From an uncultured Paracoccaceae bacterium (GTDB taxonomy: Bacteria; Pseudomonadota; Alphaproteobacteria; Rhodobacterales; Rhodobacteraceae): a DNA stretch of 55,903 bases. This document shows positions 1-8,937 of the stretch, in pieces. Each line of letters begins with the position of its first letter. The first letter of the stretch is position 1. Both the position numbers and the translations under genes were made by a program. The notes below the pieces were generated by a model that saw only the letters and a list, made by a program, of their open reading frames with translations, did not search any database and was not told where the DNA came from. The stretch lies in contig CALFSV010000233.1 of NCBI GenBank assembly GCA_937916485.1, forward strand, positions 1-55,903. Direction: 5' to 3'.

Positions 1-332
1 TTCAAACATTGTCATGGCAGGCTGGCCTGAGGGCCAGGCTGACGGTTGCGGACTTTGTTTGGGGTCGATTGATGCAAAATTTGCATACAATGCGCCGATT
101 TTCCCGCGCTGGCTAAGCGGCCCGTGGCATCGCCGCGCGTTGCCACTGATTAGGGCACAAAACGTCAGCTCTAGGCCGCTCAAGCCTACAATTAGTGGAC
201 GGGCCTGATCTGACCCCTTCTGTGCCGTTGTCCTGACATGTTTTAGCCGCGGAGATTCCTCTATCGGGTCCCTTAGCGAACAACATGAAATGACAGATTG
301 TCTCCAAGTCCCAGACGGATCAGGAGTCGGCG
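1..332. other. Gene-free leader region at the window edge
   Basis: No convincing gene is seen here. Short open frames exist on both strands but lack ribosome binding sites and recognisable protein features. The region holds one perfect short palindrome (72-86) and ends with an AGGAG at about 321-325 that serves the gene starting at 333. It probably carries the promoter of the two-gene unit that follows. Whatever lies to the left is outside the window. Confidence 0.5.
72..86. repeat. 15-bp palindrome ATGCAAA-A-TTTGCAT, possible operator
   Basis: Seven-base arms ATGCAAA and TTTGCAT flank a single central A. The arms are AT-rich in otherwise GC-rich DNA and lie about 250 bases before the first gene. 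The size and symmetry fit a binding site for a dimeric regulator, but no regulator is identified and the function is inferred. Confidence 0.35.
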
Positions 333-1337
333 ATGTCAAGCGCACGGAAGTACCTACTGGCAGGTGGAACCTTTGCCACAGCCATGTCCATCGGCTTTGT
401 CATGCAAAACGGCGATGCCCTTGCATCCCGTATGGTAGACGATCGGGCCCTTGATCAGGTCGCTCAAGAGATAGAAGCAGCAGCCCTTCCCGAGGTCCCT
501 GCTTTGACGATGCCAGAGTCTGCCCAGTCCGCTGTGTTGGACCTACCTGCAATGGACACGGTCCCTGTCCGCCCCGACGCCCCTGTTCTGCTGGCTGCGG
601 CTGACCCTGAGGCCGTGGTGACAGATGCGCCTGCCCTCTCAATGTTGGATGGGGCGGATTGCACGGTGACGATGATGGCCGAGGCAGGCCCTGCGGCGAC
701 TGCCAATCTCTACATTGATGCCCCCTGCTCAGTCGACACGTCGGGCACTATTCATCACCAAGGGATGATGTTCACCATTCTGACCGACTCCGACGGTCTG
801 GCTAGCGTGGTCGTGCCCGTCCTGTCGCAAGAGGCCGTGTTTATCGCGGAAATGTCCGATGGTGGCGGCGCTGCCGCCATTGTCTCGGTTCCCGATTTTT
901 CTCAATACGATCGTGCTGTCCTGCAATGGCAGGGTGAACCCAGCATGGGGATCCACGCACTTGAGTTTGGGGCCGGATTTTCCGAAGAGGGTCACGTCTG
1001 GGCCGCTGCGGCCCGCGATCCTATGGCCGCACTGACAGGCGAAGGCGGGTTCCTGACGCAGTTGGGCGCAATTGAAGCAGATTCGCCCTTCCTCGCAGAA
1101 GTATACACGTATCCCTCTGGTCTTAGCAGCCGTGACGGACAGGTGGACCTCAGCGTAGAGGCTCAGGTCACGCCGACCAACTGTGGTCGTGCCATCTCGG
1201 CCCAATCCATTCAGGTTTCGCCGGGCTCTGCACCTTTTGCTCTGGATCTCAACATGACGATGCCGGGCTGTGAGGCCGTGGGCGAGTTTCTGGTGTTGAA
1301 AAACATGTTGATGAGTCTGACACTCGCCTCGAGATGA
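333..1337 (+). CDS. Secreted protein of unknown function
   Basis: This 334-residue protein begins with a typical export signal: a short basic start (residues 1-6, SARK) and a hydrophobic stretch ending near AlaLeuAla at about residues 29-31. A region rich in Ala, Pro and acidic residues follows (about 35-105). The rest looks like a beta-rich periplasmic domain with four cysteines, which could form disulfides. AGGAG sits 7-8 bases before the ATG. The gene overlaps the next one by four bases (ATGA), so the two are translationally coupled and probably act together in the envelope. I do not recognise a named family; relatives in Rhodobacterales are, as far as I recall, annotated only loosely (for example as translocase). 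No function is assigned. Confidence 0.75.
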   Translation: MSSARKYLLAGGTFATAMSIGFVMQNGDALASRMVDDRALDQVAQEIEAAALPEVPALTMPESAQSAVLDLPAMDTVPVRPDAPVLLAAADPEAVVTDAPALSMLDGADCTVTMMAEAGPAATANLYIDAPCSVDTSGTIHHQGMMFTILTDSDGLASVVVPVLSQEAVFIAEMSDGGGAAAIVSVPDFSQYDRAVLQWQGEPSMGIHALEFGAGFSEEGHVWAAAARDPMAALTGEGGFLTQLGAIEADSPFLAEVYTYPSGLSSRDGQVDLSVEAQVTPTNCGRAISAQSIQVSPGSAPFALDLNMTMPGCEAVGEFLVLKNMLMSLTLASR

Positions 1338-2923
1338 TGCGCCGACGACTCTGTCCGATCCTGAAAGTCATGCAGAGTGCGGCGATATTCGCCGCACTCT
1401 TTCTTTGTGGGCACCCGGCTCTGGCGCAAAGCGTCCGTATTGAAGTTCCCGATGGTGGCCTCGTCGTAGTAGGGGAGGTCCTTGGTTTTGACGGAACCTA
1501 TCTCCGCCTTGATACCCCGCAGGGCGAAGTGACGTTGGACTACCGAATCGTGGATTGCACTGGTGCGGCATGCCCTGACCCGGAAAACTTTGTTGAGCTG
1601 ATCCGGTTTTCGGGTACCAATCGTCTGGGCGAATTGATCCTGCCGGCGCTTGTCGAAGGGTATGCGCGCGACAAGGGCCTGCTTTTCGCTCGCATAGAAG
1701 AGCGGGCGGGACAGTTTCACTATGATCTGCAAACGAATGACGGTCAGATTTTGGCCCGAATGGGCTTTCGACTGACGACATCCGAAGCAGGGTTTGCCGA
1801 TCTGATTGGGCAGGAGGCTGACATCGTGATGTCGGCCCGGGAGATTACCGATGCCGAGGTGACACTGGTGCGGGATGCCGGAATGGGCCGCATGGAGTTG
1901 CCGGGCCGTGTTCGCATTTTGGCTTTTGATGCCCTTGTCCCGATCGTTGCGCCGGAAGTCATGGTTTCTAACATCACGTTGCAGGATCTTGCGCGAGCTT
2001 TTGCAGGAGAGGTGGCCAATTGGTCGGAACTTGGGGGCCCCGACCTGCCTGTCCGTTTGCATCTGACGGCCCCCGACGACGGTCTGGCCCAAGCTTTCGA
2101 AATGCAGGTCCTGGCCCCTTCGGGCAAAGAATTCTCAAGCGGTGTCATCCGCCACGATGCCGACTCAGACGTCGTCGATGCGGTGATGAGCGACCCCGGC
2201 GCGCTTGGAATCGCATCTTTCGAGGCGATCGGCGATGCGGCGGCTCTTCCACAAAGCGGCTCGTGTGGATTGCAATCAAGGGCGACGCTTATGGCGGTGC
2301 GGACCGGGGACTATCCGCTGACGATGCCGCTATTCCTGTATCTTCCGGTCCGCCGTCTTGGCGCATTTGGGCAGGATTTTCTTAACTGGACTGTCACTGC
2401 CGATGCGCAACGGATCCTGCGCCGGATCGGTGTGCCGGGCCAAGAGGCCCTGCGCATCCCCTTGGCCGAACAGGGAGAGCGGCTGGCCGCTGCGATCCTG
2501 TTGTCCGGGCAGGAGGTCGGATTGGGCGAGTTGCGGCGTCTGGTTCGGGCGATGGATGATCATGACCGAATGTCTTTGACCTTTCGGTTTGCCGAAGGTG
2601 CCAGCGGGCTGGACCCGACTTCCTTGGCGCACGTGAGATCTCTGGCGCAGTCCATTCTCGATGGCCGCTACAATGACAAGAACCTGCTTCTTGTAGGCTT
2701 TAGTGATGGCAATGGCCCCGCTGAGGCGAACCGCGCCCTGTCTGCCGAAAGGGCCGTATCGGTGAAGGCGGCCGTTCTGGCGGCATTGGGGGGCACCTTG
2801 CCTGCTGGTGTTGGCCTGAACACCGCCGGGTTTGGAGAGGCCATGCCGATGGGGTGTGACACATCGGTCTGGGGCCGTCGCACCAACCGCCGGGTCGAGC
2901 TTTGGGTTGCCTCTGCCAACTGA
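1334..2923 (+). CDS. Periplasmic substrate-binding-like protein with C-terminal OmpA domain
   Basis: The 529-residue product has a signal peptide (hydrophobic core about residues 14-28, cleavage near AlaLeuAla-Gln). Its middle part (about 185-350) resembles PstS-type phosphate-binding domains: the run IVAPEVMVSNITLQDL followed by FAGEVANWSELGG matches the region where PstS-like proteins have their inter-lobe segment. The last 110 residues form an OmpA-like peptidoglycan-binding domain, with GFSDGNG, ALSAERA, GFGE and the final GRRTNRRVELW. It therefore probably sits in the periplasm attached to the cell wall. The start overlaps the preceding gene's stop (ATGA). The combination of a PstS-like and an OmpA domain is known in proteobacteria. 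The ligand cannot be read from the sequence. Confidence 0.8.
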   Translation: MMRRRLCPILKVMQSAAIFAALFLCGHPALAQSVRIEVPDGGLVVVGEVLGFDGTYLRLDTPQGEVTLDYRIVDCTGAACPDPENFVELIRFSGTNRLGELILPALVEGYARDKGLLFARIEERAGQFHYDLQTNDGQILARMGFRLTTSEAGFADLIGQEADIVMSAREITDAEVTLVRDAGMGRMELPGRVRILAFDALVPIVAPEVMVSNITLQDLARAFAGEVANWSELGGPDLPVRLHLTAPDDGLAQAFEMQVLAPSGKEFSSGVIRHDADSDVVDAVMSDPGALGIASFEAIGDAAALPQSGSCGLQSRATLMAVRTGDYPLTMPLFLYLPVRRLGAFGQDFLNWTVTADAQRILRRIGVPGQEALRIPLAEQGERLAAAILLSGQEVGLGELRRLVRAMDDHDRMSLTFRFAEGASGLDPTSLAHVRSLAQSILDGRYNDKNLLLVGFSDGNGPAEANRALSAERAVSVKAAVLAALGGTLPAGVGLNTAGFGEAMPMGCDTSVWGRRTNRRVELWVASAN

Positions 2924-2926
2924 CGG

Positions 2927-3688
2927 TCAAAGCAGGCCGTGACTACGAAAGCTAAGTTCCTGTGATTTTCCAATGATTATGTGGTCGTGCACCACGAGCC
3001 CCAGGGCCTGTGCGGCAACCTCGATCTGTTGTGTCATCGCGATGTCGGCCTGAGAAGGGGTTGGATCACCTGAGGGATGGTTGTGTACCAGGATCAGGGC
3101 CGAAGCGTTCAATTCCAGCGCCCGTTTTACCACCTCGCGGGGGTAGACGGGCACGTGATCGACCGTCCCCTGGGCCTGTTCTTCGTCTGCGATCAGGACG
3201 TTCTTGCGGTCCAGAAAGAGGATGCGAAACTGCTCAGTCTCGCGGTGCGCCATGATTGTGTGACAGTAGTCCAGAAGGGCCTCCCAACTGGACATCACAT
3301 GCCGAGCCATCACCCGGGCCCGAGCAAGTCGCTGGGCGGCGGCTTCAACAATCTTGATCTCGGTTATGACAGATGGGCCGACACCCTTTACCTTGGCAAG
3401 TTGGTGGGGAGAGGCGGACAGAACCCGGTTGTAGTCGCCAAAATGATCCATCAGCAGGCGGGCGAGGGGTTTCACATCCTGCCGAGGGATCGCGCGGAAA
3501 AGTACCAGTTCGAGCAATTCGTAATCTGGAAGCGCTGCTGCCCCGCCCTTCATGAAACGGTCACGCAGCCGTTGCCTATGATCTGCGATGTAGGATGGAA
3601 CCTTGCCCATAGGCTGGGGGGCGACAGGTGCGCCGTCGCCGTCCAAGAACGGCAACATGGCTTCGTCGAATGAAGAACGGGCAGGCAT
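2927..3688 (-). CDS. radC: RadC family JAB-domain protein
   Basis: The 253-residue protein has the two-part RadC layout. A helix-hairpin-helix region (about residues 25-115, with LAKVKGVGPSVITEIK) precedes a JAB/MPN domain with the zinc motif HNHPSGDPTPSQAD (His202, His204, Asp215). The length is close to the family norm. Despite the old name 'DNA repair protein RadC', no repair activity has been firmly shown for the family, and a metal-dependent hydrolase role is only inferred from the JAB fold. It ends four bases from the convergent OmpA-domain gene and lies downstream of dnaJ on the same strand, separated by 54 bases, so it may be read through from dnaKJ. Confidence 0.92.
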   Translation of the reverse strand: MPARSSFDEAMLPFLDGDGAPVAPQPMGKVPSYIADHRQRLRDRFMKGGAAALPDYELLELVLFRAIPRQDVKPLARLLMDHFGDYNRVLSASPHQLAKVKGVGPSVITEIKIVEAAAQRLARARVMARHVMSSWEALLDYCHTIMAHRETEQFRILFLDRKNVLIADEEQAQGTVDHVPVYPREVVKRALELNASALILVHNHPSGDPTPSQADIAMTQQIEVAAQALGLVVHDHIIIGKSQELSFRSHGLL

Positions 3689-3742
3689 GATCCATGCCTA
3701 CCCGTCTTTGGTTACCCAAACGTAAACGGTGCCGTGCCCCGA

Positions 3743-4894
3743 TCAGCCCTTCATCGAGTCCCAGAAGGTCTTCACAGCCGAAAAGAATCCGGCGGACTGG
3801 GGATTGTTCTCAACGCTCAACTTGTCGAATTCGCGCAGTAGTTCTTTTTGCTTTGCGGTCAGGTTTACCGGCGTTTCAACGGCAAGCTCGATGAACATGT
3901 CGCCCACTTCCTTACCACGGATCGCGGGCATCCCCTTGCTGCGAAGGCGCATCTGGCGGCCTGATTGGCTACCTTCCGGGATCTTGACCCGGGACTTGCC
4001 GCCGTCGATCGTTGGCACCTCGATATCGCCGCCAAGCGCGGCCGAGGTCATCGATACAGGAACCCGGCAGAACAGATGATTCCCGTCGCGTTGGAACAGG
4101 GCGTGTTCTTTGACCTCAATAAAGATGTAGAGGTCGCCCGTTGGCCCGCCGCGCATTCCAGCCTCGCCTTCGCCGGCCAGGCGGATACGTGTCCCGGTCT
4201 CAACCCCGGCAGGGATGTTGACGGACAGTGACCTGTCCTTTTCAACGCGGCCCGCGCCGTGGCAGGACTTGCAGGGGTTCTTGATCGTCTGGCCCATGCC
4301 ATTGCAGGTCGGGCAGGTCCGTTCGACGGTAAAAAAGCCTTGCTGGGCGCGCACCTTGCCCATGCCCGAACAGGTCGGGCAGGTCTGGGGTTCGGACCCG
4401 CCTTCGGCACCCGTCCCACTGCAGGATCCGCAGGACACGGCCGTTGGAACGTTGATGGTCTTTTGCATTCCTGCAAAAGCCTCTTCCAGCGTGATCCGCA
4501 GATTGTAGCGAAGGTCATTGCCGCGGGCGGCCCGCGTGCGACCACCGCCACCACGGCCGCCCATCATGTCGCCAAAAAGGTCGTCGAACACGTCCGAGAA
4601 GGCCGAGGCAAAGTCAGCTTGGCCGCGGAAACCCCCGCCGGGTCGCCCGCCGCCACCGCCCATGCCGCCTTCAAAGGCGGCGTGGCCATAGCGGTCGTAT
4701 GCCGCCTTCTTGTCCGCGTCCTTCAGGACGTCATAAGCCTCGTTGATTTCCTTGAATTGCGCTTCAGCATTCGGATTGTCCGAATTGCGGTCGGGGTGAA
4801 ATTCTTTCGCCTTCTGGCGATAGCCCTTCTTGATCTCGTCGGCGCTTGCGCCTTTGGAGACCCCGAGCAAGTCATAGTAGTCCTGTTTTGCCAT
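3743..4894 (-). CDS. dnaJ: Chaperone DnaJ (Hsp40)
   Basis: DnaJ stimulates the ATPase of DnaK and hands it unfolded proteins. The 383-residue sequence has all parts of a class I DnaJ: a J domain with the HPD signature at residues 33-35, a Gly-rich linker (about 73-115), four CxxCxGxG zinc-binding repeats ([32 protein letters not shown], about 145-205) and the C-terminal substrate-binding domains. It follows dnaK on the same strand, with a strong hairpin in the 85-base gap. That hairpin probably lowers dnaJ expression relative to dnaK. Confidence 0.98.
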   Translation of the reverse strand: MAKQDYYDLLGVSKGASADEIKKGYRQKAKEFHPDRNSDNPNAEAQFKEINEAYDVLKDADKKAAYDRYGHAAFEGGMGGGGGRPGGGFRGQADFASAFSDVFDDLFGDMMGGRGGGGRTRAARGNDLRYNLRITLEEAFAGMQKTINVPTAVSCGSCSGTGAEGGSEPQTCPTCSGMGKVRAQQGFFTVERTCPTCNGMGQTIKNPCKSCHGAGRVEKDRSLSVNIPAGVETGTRIRLAGEGEAGMRGGPTGDLYIFIEVKEHALFQRDGNHLFCRVPVSMTSAALGGDIEVPTIDGGKSRVKIPEGSQSGRQMRLRSKGMPAIRGKEVGDMFIELAVETPVNLTAKQKELLREFDKLSVENNPQSAGFFSAVKTFWDSMKG

Positions 4895-4918
4895 GCGAGG
4901 TCGTCCCCTTGCAGAACG

Positions 4919-4957
4919 GAAAAGACCAGCCCGCCACGCTTTGGGGCGGGCTGGTCT
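4919..4957 (-). terminator. Hairpin with T-run between dnaK and dnaJ (attenuator or partial terminator)
   Basis: A perfect 13-bp stem has arms AGACCAGCCCGCC (4923-4935) and GGCGGGCTGGTCT (4945-4957) around a 9-base loop. Read in the direction of dnaK to dnaJ, the second arm runs into TTTTCC, the form of an intrinsic terminator. As dnaJ begins only about 25 bases later, partial termination or mRNA stabilisation of the dnaK message is the likely role. Confidence 0.75.
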
Positions 4958-4979
4958 ATGTTCTCGGTTCTATGTCCGC

Positions 4980-6884
4980 TTAGCGGTCACGCTTTTCGTC
5001 ATCGAGGTCTTCGAAGTCGGCATCCACGATGTCGTCATCGTCGCGCGAATCCGCTGGCTGGGCCTGATCACCCTCGTCCTGGCTAGCCTTGTAGATAGCC
5101 TCGCCCAGCTTCATTGCCGCCTCGGTGACATTCTGAACGCCCGACTTGATCTTCCCGGCATTCTCGCCCTCAAGATCATCCTTGAGTGCGGCAATGGCCA
5201 GTTCGATCGCCTCGATCGTCGTGGGGTCGACCTTGTCGGCATGCTCTTCCATCGACTTCTCGGTCGAATGGATGAGGCTTTCGGCGTGGTTCTTCGCCTC
5301 GACCAGTTCCTTGCGGCTCTTGTCGGCCTCAGCGTTCTCTTCGGCGTCGCGCACCATCTTTTCGATCTCGTCATCCGACAGACCGCCGGACGCCTGGATC
5401 GTGATCGTTTGCTCTTTGCCGGTGCCCTTGTCCTTGGCGGCCACCGAAACGATGCCGTTGGCATCGATGTCGAAGGTCACTTCGATCTGGGGCAGACCGC
5501 GCGGTGCGGGCGGAATGTTTTCCAGGTTGAACTGGCCCAGCATCTTGTTGTCTGCGGCCATCTCACGCTCGCCCTGGAACACCCGGATCGTCACGGCGTT
5601 CTGGTTGTCTTCGGCAGTCGAGAATATCTGCGACTTCTTCGTCGGGATCGTCGTGTTGCGATCGATCAGGCGGGTAAAGACACCCCCAAGGGTTTCAATC
5701 CCCAGCGACAGAGGCGTGACGTCCAGCAGCACTACGTCCTTGACGTCGCCCTGCAGAACACCGGCCTGGATGGCCGCGCCCAGGGCCACAACCTCGTCAG
5801 GGTTCACACCCTGATGCGGTTCCTTGCCGAAGAACTTGGTGACTTCTTCCTTGACCTTGGGCATCCGCGTCATGCCGCCCACAAGGACGACTTCGTCGAT
5901 GTCGCCCACCGACAGACCGGCATCCTTCAGCGCGGCCTTGCAGGGGTTGATCGAGTTCTTGATCAGGTCGCCGACAAGGCTTTCCAGCTTGGCGCGGGTC
6001 AGCTTCATGACCATGTGCAGCGGCTGGCCGTTCGAACCCATCGAGATGAAGGGCTGGTTGATCTCGGTCTGGGCCGAGGACGACAGCTCGATCTTAGCCT
6101 TTTCGGCCGCTTCCTTAAGACGCTGAAGCGCCATCTTGTCCTTGGTCAGGTCGACCGCGTGCTCTTTCTTGAACTCGTCAGCCAGGTAGTTAACGATCCG
6201 CATGTCAAAGTCTTCGCCACCCAGGAAGGTGTCGCCGTTGGTGGATTTGACTTCAAACAGGCCATCGTCGATCTCGAGGATGGTCACGTCGAACGTACCG
6301 CCGCCAAGGTCATAGACCGCGATCGTCTTGCTTTCTTTCTTGTCCAGACCGTAGGCCAGCGCAGCGGCTGTCGGCTCGTTGATGATCCGCAGCACTTCGA
6401 GACCGGCAATCTTGCCAGCGTCCTTGGTGGCCTGACGCTGGGCGTCGTTGAAGTAGGCGGGCACCGTGATGACGGCCTGAGTGACTTCTTCGCCAAGGTA
6501 GCTCTCGGCAGTCTCTTTCATCTTTTGCAGGATGAAGGCGCTGATCTGGCTGGGCGAATACTTTTCACCGCGCGATTCGACCCAGGCATCGCCGTTTCCA
6601 CCATCAACGATGTTGTAGGGAACCAGCTTCTTGTCCTTGGCCACTTCGGCGTCGTCAGTGCGACGGCCGATCAGGCGCTTAACAGCGAAAATGGTGTTTT
6701 CTGGGTTGGTGACGGCTTGCCGTTTGGCGGGCTGGCCGACAAGGCGCTCATCGTCGGTGAAGGCGACGATGGACGGCGTGGTCCGTGCCCCTTCAGCGTT
6801 TTCGATAACGCGCGGTTTGGAGCCATCCATGATGGCAATACAGGAGTTGGTCGTCCCGAGGTCGATCCCGATGACTTTGGCCAT
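4980..6884 (-). CDS. dnaK: Chaperone DnaK (Hsp70)
   Basis: This 634-residue Hsp70 is an ATP-dependent cytoplasmic chaperone working with DnaJ and GrpE. The N-terminal nucleotide-binding domain starts with [10 protein letters not shown] (residues 6-15) and contains [23 protein letters not shown] and [11 protein letters not shown]. The substrate-binding domain follows (about 390-505, with [16 protein letters not shown] at its start). The C-terminal lid ends in the acidic run [12 protein letters not shown], characteristic of bacterial DnaK. The gap before the gene contains a good match to an alphaproteobacterial RpoH heat-shock promoter. grpE is not in the window. Confidence 0.99.
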   Translation of the reverse strand: MAKVIGIDLGTTNSCIAIMDGSKPRVIENAEGARTTPSIVAFTDDERLVGQPAKRQAVTNPENTIFAVKRLIGRRTDDAEVAKDKKLVPYNIVDGGNGDAWVESRGEKYSPSQISAFILQKMKETAESYLGEEVTQAVITVPAYFNDAQRQATKDAGKIAGLEVLRIINEPTAAALAYGLDKKESKTIAVYDLGGGTFDVTILEIDDGLFEVKSTNGDTFLGGEDFDMRIVNYLADEFKKEHAVDLTKDKMALQRLKEAAEKAKIELSSSAQTEINQPFISMGSNGQPLHMVMKLTRAKLESLVGDLIKNSINPCKAALKDAGLSVGDIDEVVLVGGMTRMPKVKEEVTKFFGKEPHQGVNPDEVVALGAAIQAGVLQGDVKDVVLLDVTPLSLGIETLGGVFTRLIDRNTTIPTKKSQIFSTAEDNQNAVTIRVFQGEREMAADNKMLGQFNLENIPPAPRGLPQIEVTFDIDANGIVSVAAKDKGTGKEQTITIQASGGLSDDEIEKMVRDAEENAEADKSRKELVEAKNHAESLIHSTEKSMEEHADKVDPTTIEAIELAIAALKDDLEGENAGKIKSGVQNVTEAAMKLGEAIYKASQDEGDQAQPADSRDDDDIVDADFEDLDDEKRDR

Positions 6885-6992
6885 ATTTCAAATCCCTCTC
6901 GTCAGGCGGTTTGAGGAGCACGGACCCGTTCCGGCACCCGTGCAACTGGAAGTTCGACGTTTCGGACCATGCCTCTGCGTCGATCGCTGGTT

Positions 6993-7021
6993 ATATAGGG
7001 AGCGGTCCGGGGGGCTGCAAC
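6993..7021 (-). promoter_or_regulatory. Possible RpoH (sigma-32) heat-shock promoter of dnaK
   Basis: On the minus strand GTTG (7021-7018) is followed after 18 bases by CCTATAT (6999-6993). This is close to the alphaproteobacterial RpoH pattern CTTG-N17/18-CYTATNT, with one mismatch in the -35 box. It lies about 110 bases before the dnaK start, a sensible leader length. The assignment rests on pattern and context only. Confidence 0.5.
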
Positions 7022-7120
7022 CAGAACAGGCGGGCAGGTGGCGGCATTTGTGACAGTTCCATCGGCAAAGTACCGAATACCGGGCAGTTGCAGCAACAAG
7101 CGCACACCCTTTCCCGAAGG

Positions 7121-7942
7121 TTAGCGGGCCGCACCCCAACTGATAGAGGCATGTCGACGCGTATAGTACTCACCCAGCAGGCCGATCATGATCAGGGCGA
7201 TTCCCACGAAGAGAGGATAGCTGATCGAGCTGAAGTGCGGATTGTAGTTGATGAACACAAAGCCGCGGCATTGATCGATGGCATGAAAGAGCGGGTTCCA
7301 GTCAAACATCGCAAGCATGTAGCCGGGCAGAGTGTTGGCCACGAACATCTTGCCGCTGGCGACCATGTTGGCCCGTGAGTAGATGGTTGTGGCGATATTG
7401 GCAAAATTTGGGGCCCAGGGCTTGATCGCCATGATGATCACGCCAACGCCAACCCCGGTGAACCACGCCAGCAACAACATCCCCATAGCCCCGACCGGAT
7501 CGTCGATCACGATGGGGGTGAACAGGACATGGTAGCCAAACAGCACAACGAACAGGGACAAGAGTTGAAGGTATAACGAGCCCAGCGCAGCGGCGCATAG
7601 CGTCACAAACGTGTTTAGTGGGGCGTGCTGCATCATGGGCGACGTCGGCCCCTCAGCCGAGGCAACAGCGCTGACGGTCTTGGTATGCACCAGAAACAAA
7701 AAGATCCCGCTCATTAGGTAGAGCATGAAATCGCCGCGCAGCGCACTCTGCCGCATGCCAAGAACCGTGAACATCACGTAAAAAATGGCCACAAATATTA
7801 TGGTCTGCAAAATGTTCAGAAGGAGGCCAGCCACGGCATTGCGGTGCGACTTTCGGACGTTGCGGACGACGCTGTGGTAAATCAACTCGAACGTAAACAA
7901 GGCGCTTCGCGCCTGAGTGTTCCGACGACTGACCTGAAACAT
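7121..7942 (-). CDS. ABC-2 type polysaccharide export permease (KpsM-like)
   Basis: The 273-residue protein is an integral membrane permease of the ABC-2 family that exports capsular or other surface polysaccharides. About six hydrophobic segments are visible (for example LLLNILQTIIFVAIFYVMF and the segment before GYHVLFTP), and the C-terminal part ends LFVGIALIMIGLLGEY. An ATG at 7942 is chosen over the TTG one codon earlier. The gene is divergent from cysQ and the glycosyltransferases, which fits export of the glycan they make. The partner ATPase (KpsT-like) is not in the window, so the transporter must be completed from elsewhere. Confidence 0.82.
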   Translation of the reverse strand: MFQVSRRNTQARSALFTFELIYHSVVRNVRKSHRNAVAGLLLNILQTIIFVAIFYVMFTVLGMRQSALRGDFMLYLMSGIFLFLVHTKTVSAVASAEGPTSPMMQHAPLNTFVTLCAAALGSLYLQLLSLFVVLFGYHVLFTPIVIDDPVGAMGMLLLAWFTGVGVGVIIMAIKPWAPNFANIATTIYSRANMVASGKMFVANTLPGYMLAMFDWNPLFHAIDQCRGFVFINYNPHFSSISYPLFVGIALIMIGLLGEYYTRRHASISWGAAR

Positions 7943-8110
7943 CAACCTGATCCTGACTTGTTTGCTCTGCCTGTGACGGGTTCATTGCCCCGTGTGCCGG
8001 CTTGGGAATAACATGAATTCCTTGCCGATCGCTTGAGGGCCAACCATAAGGTCTTTGTCCTTTTGGATCAACAAAATCGCAAGACGTCCCAACTTCGAAA
8101 GAGAAATGGC

Positions 8111-8911
8111 ATGAATTTCGACACACTGGCTGAAACGATGCGCAGGTTGGCATTGGAAGCAGGAGACCGGATCATGGAGATTTATGCCGACCCGGATTTC
8201 GAAGTCAGGTCCAAAGGCGATGCCAGTCCGGTTACCGAAGCAGATGAGGCGGCCGATGCGCTGATCTCGGCCGGTCTTCGTTCCGCATTTCCTGATGTTG
8301 CACTTGTGACGGAAGAACAGGCGGACAGTCATGGCCAGACCGCAACGACGTTCCTCATCGTCGATCCTCTGGATGGCACCAAAGAGTTCGTGCAGCGCCG
8401 GGGCGACTTTACCGTCAACATCGCCTATGTCGTCGACGGGGTCTCGATCCGGGGTGTCGTCTATGCGCCCGCGAAAGGACGCCTGTTTTATACCAACGCA
8501 GTCGGTCAGTCCGTAGAAGAGACCGGACAGTTGGAAAAGGACTCCGTCGGCGTGACTTTTCCCATTTCGGTCAGCGCATCGCCCGACAATGCAGCACTGA
8601 TGGTGGTGGCGTCAAAGTCCCACAGGGATCAGGCTACCGATGACTACATCGCCAAATATGGCGTCCGCGACATGACAAGCGCGGGATCGTCGTTGAAGTT
8701 CTGTCTGGTCGCGACCGGTGAGGCTGACCTCTATCCACGCCTGGGTCGGACCATGGAATGGGATACGGCGGCAGGCCATGCCGTTCTTGCCGGTGCCGGT
8801 GGTCAGGTCGTGCGGTTTGACGATCATACCCCGCTGACCTACGGCAAGTCAGGTTTTGAAAACCCGTTCTTCATTGCCCTCGCTCCGGGCGTCACGCTCA
8901 AGCCAGCTTAG
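8111..8911 (+). CDS. cysQ: 3'(2'),5'-bisphosphate nucleotidase CysQ
   Basis: CysQ hydrolyses 3'-phosphoadenosine 5'-phosphate (PAP), the by-product of sulfotransferases and PAPS reductase, to AMP. The 266-residue protein belongs to the inositol monophosphatase-like superfamily: it has EEQ (metal-binding acidic pair region), DPLDGTKEF and, near the end, EWDTAAGHAVLAGAGG, the classic C-terminal metal-site motif. The ATG at 8111 (MNFDTLAETM) is chosen because AAGAGAAA precedes it; an upstream in-frame ATG at 8033 would add 26 residues unlike the family. Lying in a region with a sulfotransferase at 15184, it may clear PAP made during polysaccharide sulfation. A role in cysteine synthesis is equally possible. 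Confidence 0.93.
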   Translation: MNFDTLAETMRRLALEAGDRIMEIYADPDFEVRSKGDASPVTEADEAADALISAGLRSAFPDVALVTEEQADSHGQTATTFLIVDPLDGTKEFVQRRGDFTVNIAYVVDGVSIRGVVYAPAKGRLFYTNAVGQSVEETGQLEKDSVGVTFPISVSASPDNAALMVVASKSHRDQATDDYIAKYGVRDMTSAGSSLKFCLVATGEADLYPRLGRTMEWDTAAGHAVLAGAGGQVVRFDDHTPLTYGKSGFENPFFIALAPGVTLKPA

Positions 8912-8937
8912 CCGGATAGGCTGGTGCGCGCCCTGCC

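Noticed and set aside
1211..2092. 293-codon minus-strand frame inside the OmpA-domain gene
   Set aside because: It overlaps the last part of one real gene and the first half of another; composition is unlike a protein.
4893..6914. 673-codon open frame on the plus strand opposite dnaK
   Set aside because: It is the antisense shadow of dnaK, whose strong codon bias keeps the opposite frame open. It has no family features.
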